DNA from: Acetobacteraceae bacterium
Lineage (GTDB): Bacteria; Pseudomonadota; Alphaproteobacteria; Acetobacterales; Acetobacteraceae
Direction: 5' to 3'
DNA: 10,288 nucleotides
NCBI GenBank assembly: GCA_003164305.1
Contig: PLSZ01000639.1
Location: forward strand, 11,119 to 21,406
Both the position numbers and the translations under genes were made by a program. Position 1 is the stretch's first letter; each line of letters starts with the position of its first letter. Shown piece after piece: positions 5,736 through 10,288 of the stretch. The notes beneath the pieces were generated by a model. That model saw only the letters and a list, made by a program, of their open reading frames with translations. It was not told the DNA's origin and searched no databases.

Positions 5736-6788
5736 TCACAGCCGGTAAACCTCCGCCGCGGTGCCGCTGAACAGCGCCGCCTTTTCGTCCGCCGAGGCGC
5801 CGGACGCGATCCGCTTGAACGCGTTCCACAGCGTCAGATACGCGCAGGACTGCTTGTCCGGCGGAAAGTTGCTTTCGAACATCGCGCGGCGCGGGCCGAA
5901 CGCTTCGATGCACGTCTCGATGTAAGGCCGCCACGCGTCCGCCAGCTCGGCCGAGGACGGCGGTTTGTCGCGCAGATGAAAATCGAACCCGAAATGCAGC
6001 ATTCCCAGCCCCCCGAGCTTCACGCGCACGTTCGGACACGCCGCCACCACGGCGAGGTTCTCCCGCCACACCTCGAACACTTCCGCCCGGTGGCCGGCGT
6101 ACGGGCCCACGCCCAGAGGGCCGCCGACATGGTTGAGGATGATCGTGGTATCTGGAAACGCCTCCGCCAACGCCGCCACATCCCGCAACTGCGTGTGGTA
6201 CATCCACACATCGAAGCTCAGGCCGAACTCCCTGAGCTGAGCAAACCCCTCGCGAAACGCCGGATCCAGCAGCAAGCCCGGCGGAATATACCGCGCAACG
6301 TGTTTGACCACCTCATCATGCTTGTCCCACGGCATGCAGTAGCGAACGCCGCGCAGGATCCCATTGCCCGCCGCCACCTCCGCTTCCAGGGTTTCCCGAA
6401 TCCTGGCGCCCAACGTGAACTCGGCGGAACCGACCATTCCGGCGGCGATTTTGGCGCGGCCGTAGCCACCGGACGCGCTCATGGCGGCAAGGCCGCGGAC
6501 AAACTCCACCTCGCCGACCGGGCGCAGCGCCTCCGGGCCGCTGGCGCGGTACATCGCCTCGCATTCCAGGAAGACGGTCTGGACGATGTTATGCCCCGCC
6601 GCGAGGTCGTCCAGGAACTCATGCAGCAGATAGCGGCCGCGGATCGGTGTTTCCCAGAAATGATGGTGCGGATCGATGATCGGCAGATCGGGCTCCAGCA
6701 CCTCCTCCGGTGTCTGTCCCGCGAGCCACGCCCGCAAGCTCGCATTGTCGCGATAGATGCCACCGCGATACACGTAAGGTTCCGCCAT
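5736..6788 (-). CDS. Amidohydrolase-family metal-dependent hydrolase, lactonase-like
   Basis: This 350-residue protein belongs to the amidohydrolase-2 (PF04909) TIM-barrel hydrolases, near the COG3618 group that includes fuconolactonase-, rhamnonolactonase- and sulfomuconolactonase-type enzymes. The first-strand motif I-I-D-P-H-H-H-F-W (37-45) supplies the H-x-H pair. Other likely metal or active-site residues are H198 in WMYHTQ, H220 in ILNHVGGP, and the end-of-barrel FESNFPPD (304-311). FESNFPPD replaces the more common GSDWP-like form. An N-terminal extension of about 35 residues (YVYRGGIYRDN...) precedes the barrel. AGGAG at 6800-6796 lies seven bases before the ATG. It follows the dehydrogenase stop by 21 bases, consistent with one operon. 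The likely reaction is hydrolysis of a lactone or ester ring within the operon's pathway. Decarboxylase activity, known in other PF04909 branches, is an alternative. Confidence 0.85.
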   Translation of the reverse strand: MAEPYVYRGGIYRDNASLRAWLAGQTPEEVLEPDLPIIDPHHHFWETPIRGRYLLHEFLDDLAAGHNIVQTVFLECEAMYRASGPEALRPVGEVEFVRGLAAMSASGGYGRAKIAAGMVGSAEFTLGARIRETLEAEVAAGNGILRGVRYCMPWDKHDEVVKHVARYIPPGLLLDPAFREGFAQLREFGLSFDVWMYHTQLRDVAALAEAFPDTTIILNHVGGPLGVGPYAGHRAEVFEVWRENLAVVAACPNVRVKLGGLGMLHFGFDFHLRDKPPSSAELADAWRPYIETCIEAFGPRRAMFESNFPPDKQSCAYLTLWNAFKRIASGASADEKAALFSGTAAEVYRL

Positions 6789-6809
6789 CGTAATTCTCCT
6801 TGATCGGTA

Positions 6810-7805
6810 TTATTCGCGCGCGCCGGCATGGCGCCGCGCCGCGTAAGCCTCGGGGTTCACCACGAACGCCGGGCGCCTGCCGTCGAATTCGTCCAGGATC
6901 GCTTGCACCGCCGCGAGACCAACCCGAAGCAACGCCTCTCTTGTCTGACCCGCGACATGCGGCGACAGCAGCACCTGGGCCATGCGGCGCAATTCCGATG
7001 TCGGCGGCAACGGTTCCACCGCGTAGGTGTCCAGCGCCGCCCCCGCCAGGTGCCCCGATCGCAGCGCCGCGATCAGCGCCGGTTCATCGACCAGTTCGCC
7101 ACGCGCGGTGTTGACCAGCACGGCACCCGGCTTCATCGCGGCGAGCGCGTCCGCGTCGATAATCCCGGCGTTGTCCGGCGTCAGCCGCAGGTGCAACGAT
7201 ACGATATCGGACCGGCGCAGCAGCTCCCGCAACGGCACGGCGGGCACCAGCGCGGGCGCGACGTCCGCTCGCCCAGGTTCCGTGGCCAACACATGCATGC
7301 CGAAGCCCTGAGCGATGCGCGCCACCCGGGTCCCGACCGCCCCACACCCAACGATCCCCACCGTGCGTCCCTCCAGGGCATCGCCGATCAACGGATCCCG
7401 CGACCACTGTCCATCCCGCATTCCGGCGTCCGCCGCGGGCACCTTCCGCATCCAGCCGAGCAACAGCGCGAACGTATATTCCGCGACCGCTCCCGCGTTC
7501 GCCGGCCCGGTGGTCGTGACGACAACGCCCCGAGCGGTCGCCGTCGCCAGATCCACCCCATCGCTGCCCGCGCCATGCCGCGCGATGATGCGCAAAGTCG
7601 GCGCCGCCTCGATCACCCCGCGGGTAACGACACCCAGACGGGCCAGGATGGCGTCGGCGTCGCGACAGGCCTCGGTCAGCGCCGCCTCGCCGGGGTAGCC
7701 GTCCAGGATACGCACCGTCGCGCGCTGCCGCAGACGTTCGACCGCTTCGGGGTAGACGGTGCCATCGGTCAGCACCACCAGTTTGCCGGATCGCGCGGCG
7801 GTCAA
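6810..7805 (-). CDS. D-2-hydroxyacid dehydrogenase, PGDH/hydroxypyruvate-reductase-like (TTG start)
   Basis: This NAD(P)-dependent enzyme interconverts a D-2-hydroxy acid and its 2-keto acid. With the TTG at 7805 it has 331 residues. The substrate domain begins at KLVVLTDG. The Rossmann motif GCGAVG (153-158) is followed by the strand MHVLATEPGR, whose acidic end suggests NAD preference. The catalytic triad is complete: R235 in NTARGELVDE, E264 in AVEP, and H283 in SPHVAGQ. The frame stays open to an ATG at 7880, but that start would overlap the upstream NTF2-like gene by 61 bases and add a Gly/Arg-rich tail foreign to the family. GGGGGAGGG (7817-7809), just after that gene's stop, points to the TTG, though the spacer is only about four bases. 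It lies mid-operon, 21 bases before the amidohydrolase. Substrate is not determinable; start confidence is moderate. Confidence 0.87.
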   Translation of the reverse strand: MTAARSGKLVVLTDGTVYPEAVERLRQRATVRILDGYPGEAALTEACRDADAILARLGVVTRGVIEAAPTLRIIARHGAGSDGVDLATATARGVVVTTTGPANAGAVAEYTFALLLGWMRKVPAADAGMRDGQWSRDPLIGDALEGRTVGIVGCGAVGTRVARIAQGFGMHVLATEPGRADVAPALVPAVPLRELLRRSDIVSLHLRLTPDNAGIIDADALAAMKPGAVLVNTARGELVDEPALIAALRSGHLAGAALDTYAVEPLPPTSELRRMAQVLLSPHVAGQTREALLRVGLAAVQAILDEFDGRRPAFVVNPEAYAARRHAGARE

Positions 7806-7819
7806 ATGCCCTCCCCCGC

Positions 7820-8245
7820 TCAAATACCCTCCAGCGTGTAGTCGTGGTCGTGCAGCACCACGCGGCGCTGGAACCGCCACTGTCCATCGACCTTGCGCAA
7901 CTCGCAGTCATACTGGCCGGGCGCCAGCAGGCGGCTGTTGCCGTCCTTGGTCAGCAACACCGTCAGGTAGCACGTCGCATGCGCGTAATCGCCATCCACC
8001 GTCATCATCAGGTTGGAGATGACGTGCCGAAGCTGCGACCCGCCCTGCTGGAATTTGGCGAAGCGTCGGGCGAACGCGGTGATGGCAGCGCGTCCGGTGT
8101 GTTCGCCGACGGCTGGGCTGACCAGGGTTCCGTCCTCGGTGAAGCAGTCGATGACCGTGTCCGCGTCGCCGGCATCCAGCGCGCAGGTGTAGCGCACGAA
8201 CAAATCGTTGATGCCGAACCGGTCTTCGATCGAAAGCGCCGCCAT
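7820..8245 (-). CDS. NTF2/SnoaL-like protein
   Basis: This 141-residue cytoplasmic protein has the SnoaL_4-type arrangement. N-terminal helices carry I-x-D-L-F-V-R-Y-x-x-A-L-D-x-G-D (13-28). The FTEDGTLVSP strand and turn follow (35-44), then a helix around AAITAFARRF, and a curved sheet with HVISNLMMTVDGD, ATCYLTVLLTK, YDCELRKVDGQWRFQRRVV and a C-terminal HDHDYTLEG. Relatives include dehydratases, isomerases and beta subunits of ring-hydroxylating dioxygenases, and many act on cyclic substrates. H73, R72 and the YDCEL segment face the typical pocket region, but I cannot name catalytic residues. GGAGA (8257-8253) lies seven bases before the ATG. It sits between the two dehydrogenases with gaps of 21 and 14 bases, so it is very likely co-transcribed and may dehydrate or isomerise a pathway intermediate. 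Confidence 0.83.
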   Translation of the reverse strand: MAALSIEDRFGINDLFVRYTCALDAGDADTVIDCFTEDGTLVSPAVGEHTGRAAITAFARRFAKFQQGGSQLRHVISNLMMTVDGDYAHATCYLTVLLTKDGNSRLLAPGQYDCELRKVDGQWRFQRRVVLHDHDYTLEGI

Positions 8246-8266
8246 TTGGCTGTCTCCGTTGGTTTG

Positions 8267-9331
8267 TCAGTTTGATTTCGTATCGAGCGGGTCGGGCCGA
8301 AAGCCGAGAATCTGTTCGAACCGATCGGAATACAGCGGCCAGATCTCGGGATTCACCAGCCGCGGCGGCACCCGGCCACGCAGCAGTCCGATCCATTGTT
8401 CGGCCGCGGCTTTCGACATGTCGTGCATGGTCTCGAACGTGCCGCCGGCGATATGCGGCGTGGCCATCACCGTATCGAGACGCAGCAACGGATGATCCGG
8501 CGGCGGCGGTTCCACGTCGAACACGTCGATCCCCGCGCCGGCGACGCGGCCCGACGTCAGGGCATCGAGCAACGCCCCCTCCTGATGGATTTTCCCGCGC
8601 GCGGTATTGATGAAATACGCGTTCGGCTTCATCCGCGCGAACGCCTCGGCACCGAACATGCCGATCGTTTCGGCATTGCGAGGGCAATGCACGGTGATGA
8701 AATCGGCAGAGGCCAGCAGCGTGGCGAAATCGACTTTCTCGGCGCCGCGTTCGGCGACCTGCTGCTCGGACAGATACGGATCGCAGGCCAGCACGCGCAT
8801 GTCGAAGGCGCTGGCGTATTTCGCGGTCAGCCGGCCGATCTGGCCAATGCCGACGATGCCCACCGTCTTGCCCTTGATGTTGTTGCCCGACAGCGTCAGC
8901 CGGTCGTTCGCCGTGCCGTTCAGCATCGCCCGGTGGCTGTAGCCGATCCGCTTGGTCAGCGCGAGCATCAGCGCGATGGCGTGTTCCGCGACCGGCTCGC
9001 TGTTGGTGCCGGACTGGTTGACCACGATCACCCCGGCGGCATTACAGGCATCGACGTCGATCACGTCATAGCCGGCGCCGGCCGAGGACATCGCCAGCAT
9101 GTTCGGACAGCGCGCCAGCAACGCCGCGTCGCCGCCCCAGGGTTTTCGCAGTTCGGTGCCGGCGCTGACCTGATACCCGACGGCGGTTTCCAGCGACGGC
9201 CAGTTCTCGGCCTCCGGATCGGCGTAGCGCAGCTTCGTCAGCTCGATGTCGTCTTGCGCGCCCAGGATGTGTTCCGCGACCGGGTCGAACCAACGCTCGA
9301 AAAAGACCAATCGCTTGCGATTGAGTGCCAT
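8267..9331 (-). CDS. D-2-hydroxyacid dehydrogenase, second diverged family member
   Basis: This 354-residue NAD-dependent oxidoreductase opens the minus-strand operon. The Rossmann motif GIGQIG (161-166) and D184 in ACDPY (NAD-type acidic end) are clear. The catalytic set is present: R245 in INTARGKIHQ, E274 in DVEPPPPDHP, and H293 in TPHIAGG. The loop after the catalytic arginine reads GKIHQEGAL instead of the usual GxxVDExAL. The C-terminal extension (residues 324-354, including PEIWPLYSDRFEQ) is longer than in the sister enzyme. Overall identity to that sister looks low, so the pair is not a recent duplication. AGGAGG (9349-9344) lies 12 bases before the ATG, rather far but strong. The upstream region holds the best promoter and operator of the window. 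A role on a bulkier 2-hydroxy or 2-keto acid is plausible; the true substrate is unknown. Confidence 0.9.
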   Translation of the reverse strand: MALNRKRLVFFERWFDPVAEHILGAQDDIELTKLRYADPEAENWPSLETAVGYQVSAGTELRKPWGGDAALLARCPNMLAMSSAGAGYDVIDVDACNAAGVIVVNQSGTNSEPVAEHAIALMLALTKRIGYSHRAMLNGTANDRLTLSGNNIKGKTVGIVGIGQIGRLTAKYASAFDMRVLACDPYLSEQQVAERGAEKVDFATLLASADFITVHCPRNAETIGMFGAEAFARMKPNAYFINTARGKIHQEGALLDALTSGRVAGAGIDVFDVEPPPPDHPLLRLDTVMATPHIAGGTFETMHDMSKAAAEQWIGLLRGRVPPRLVNPEIWPLYSDRFEQILGFRPDPLDTKSN

Positions 9332-9373
9332 TTGCGCCGCTTTCCTCCTGCCCGGTGTACTGATAGATTGATA

Positions 9374-9384
9374 TGGTAATACTA
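9374..9384. promoter_or_regulatory. Putative FadR-subfamily GntR operator
   Basis: TGGTAATACTA fits every fixed position of the published FadR-subfamily consensus t.GTa.tAC.a. It is an imperfect palindrome (TGGTA / TACTA around a central A). It lies in the divergent gap between the dehydrogenase operon and the MFS gene and covers the -10 of the minus-strand promoter. A bound GntR/FCD protein would block transcription there. The regulator at 4920-5678 is the obvious candidate; that link is inferred. Confidence 0.5.
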
Positions 9385-9406
9385 ATCAGCGGGCCGGCTC
9401 TGTCAA
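9379..9406 (-). promoter_or_regulatory. Putative sigma70-type promoter of the catabolic operon
   Basis: On the minus strand, a perfect -35 hexamer TTGACA (9406-9401) is followed after 16 bases by TAGTAT (9384-9379, four of six matches). The predicted leader before the ATG at 9331 is about 40 bases and contains AGGAGG. It should drive the block 9331 to 5736 and perhaps gntR. Confidence 0.55.
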
Positions 9407-9440
9407 CGAAGCCACGCCCGCGCGGGGGAAGGAAATCGCG

Positions 9441-10288
9441 ATGCGCGATAAACATCGCTACGTGGTCTACGTGCTGTTGTTCTCGTTCCTGTCTATCTAT
9501 TCGCTCGACCGGGCGATGATGGGCGTGGTCGGCAGCACGGTCGCGAAGGAGATGCAAATCGGGCCGGTGGCTCTGGGCTATTTGTTCTCGTCCTACCTGT
9601 GGCTCTACGCGCTGGTGCTGCTGCCGGCGGGCGCGATCACCGACCGCGTCGGCCCATGGCGCATGAGCGGCATCGCCGCCGGGTTCTGGTCGATCTTCCA
9701 GTTGCTCGGCGGCTTCGCGACGTCGCTGGCGTTTCTGCTCACCACCCGCCTCGGACTGGGCGTGTTCGAGTCGGCCGCCAACCCCTGCGCGCACAGCGCC
9801 ATCCGCGAGTGGACGCCACGCGGCGAACGCGGCTTCGTGACCGCGATCTGGTACAGCGGCACCAATGCCGGCCCGGCGATGGGCACGCCGCTGGTGGCGT
9901 GGCTGACCACGGTGTACGGTTGGCGTTCCGCGTTCATCGTCACAGGGTTGCTCGGCCTGGTGTGGGTCGCGATCTGGCTGCCGGTGTACCGTCCGCCCGA
10001 GCGCGCCCGCTTTCTGTCGGACCGGGAGCGCACCAAAATCCTGGCCGAACGCGACAGCGCGCTGAAGACCGAGACGGGCCAGGCCGTGGGCTATCGCGGC
10101 CTGTTGCTGGAAACACCGACGCTGTGGGGTCTCGCGATCACGCAAGGCTGCATCAATTACACGTCGTATTTCTTCCTCGCCTGGCTGCCCGGGTTCTTGC
10201 AGTCTTCCTATCACCTGACGGTCATGCAAACCGGCGGCTACACCGCCATCCCCTTCGCGCTGAGCGCCATCCTGAGCATCGCCCTGAG
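9441..10288 (+). CDS. MFS transporter, ACS (anion:cation symporter) family, 3' end beyond window
   Basis: I translated 282 residues from the ATG at 9441; the frame is still open at the right edge, so the C-terminal third is missing. The protein starts with RYVVYVLLFSFLS as transmembrane 1. It carries the family's S-L-D-R (21-24) at its end, loop motif A as GAITDRVGPWR (64-74), GLGVFESAANP (105-115), and EWTPRGERG (123-131). GWRSAFIVTGLLG (160-172) leads into transmembrane 6, and a charged central loop (about 183-217) precedes the second half. These fit the hexuronate/galactarate/tartrate-type permeases that import organic or sugar acids with protons. AAGGA (9429-9433) sits seven bases upstream of the start. 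It is divergent from the dehydrogenase operon across a 109-base gap with the operator-like site, which suggests shared control. The substrate is unknown. Confidence 0.9.
   Translation, partial: MRDKHRYVVYVLLFSFLSIYSLDRAMMGVVGSTVAKEMQIGPVALGYLFSSYLWLYALVLLPAGAITDRVGPWRMSGIAAGFWSIFQLLGGFATSLAFLLTTRLGLGVFESAANPCAHSAIREWTPRGERGFVTAIWYSGTNAGPAMGTPLVAWLTTVYGWRSAFIVTGLLGLVWVAIWLPVYRPPERARFLSDRERTKILAERDSALKTETGQAVGYRGLLLETPTLWGLAITQGCINYTSYFFLAWLPGFLQSSYHLTVMQTGGYTAIPFALSAILSIAL

Noticed and set aside
9417..9426. Perfect palindrome CCCGCGCGGG just before the MFS Shine-Dalgarno
   Set aside because: Ten bases of pure G/C palindrome is easily expected by chance in DNA of this composition.
9066..10229. 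387-codon minus-strand frame across the MFS gene and divergent promoter
   Set aside because: The product is rich in His/Arg/Gln with no family motif and crosses the AT-rich promoter region. The plus-strand frame from 9441 encodes clear MFS motifs.

Overview
The window is GC-rich (roughly two-thirds G+C by eye) with strong G/C preference at third codon positions. The gene families (TRAP transporter, FCD-type GntR regulator, COG3618-type amidohydrolase, ACS-family MFS permease) and the GC-rich intergenic palindromes fit a free-living proteobacterium. An alphaproteobacterium of the Acetobacteraceae/Rhodospirillales kind is my best guess. This is inference from style, not a database match. No rRNA, tRNA, CRISPR array, phage gene or transposase was seen.

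Layout. Bases 1-702 hold no gene I can defend; they contain an AT-rich island, an imperfect inverted repeat with tandem 10-mers, and a likely promoter. Bases 703-4194 (+) form a tight three-gene operon: a Tat-type TRAP solute-binding protein, a small dimeric alpha/beta-barrel protein, and a fused DctQM permease. Bases 4195-4538 are non-coding, with degenerate 20-bp tandem repeats and two perfect-arm hairpins. A lone NTF2/DUF4440-like gene follows (4539-4913, +). It converges on a minus-strand block that reads from 9331 down to 4920: a D-2-hydroxyacid dehydrogenase, an NTF2/SnoaL-like protein, a second D-2-hydroxyacid dehydrogenase (probable TTG start), a PF04909/COG3618-type amidohydrolase (lactonase-like), and a GntR/FCD regulator. 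Divergent from this block, an ACS-type MFS permease starts at 9441 (+) and runs off the right edge.

How it may work together. Two organic-acid uptake systems flank a set of enzymes suited to opening a lactone or related ester and to interconverting 2-hydroxy and 2-keto acids. An FCD-type GntR regulator, a family that often senses carboxylic acids, sits at the end of the block. The 109-bp divergent gap at 9332-9440 carries a near-consensus minus-strand sigma70-type promoter. Its -10 overlaps an exact match to the published FadR-subfamily operator consensus t.GTa.tAC.a. A second good promoter lies directly before gntR and predicts a nearly leaderless message. The simplest reading is a substrate-inducible catabolic regulon for a sugar-acid- or aromatic-derived hydroxyacid or lactone. 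The substrate cannot be named from sequence alone. No member is a wholly new family; the novelty, if any, lies in the combination and in the small barrel protein inside the TRAP operon.
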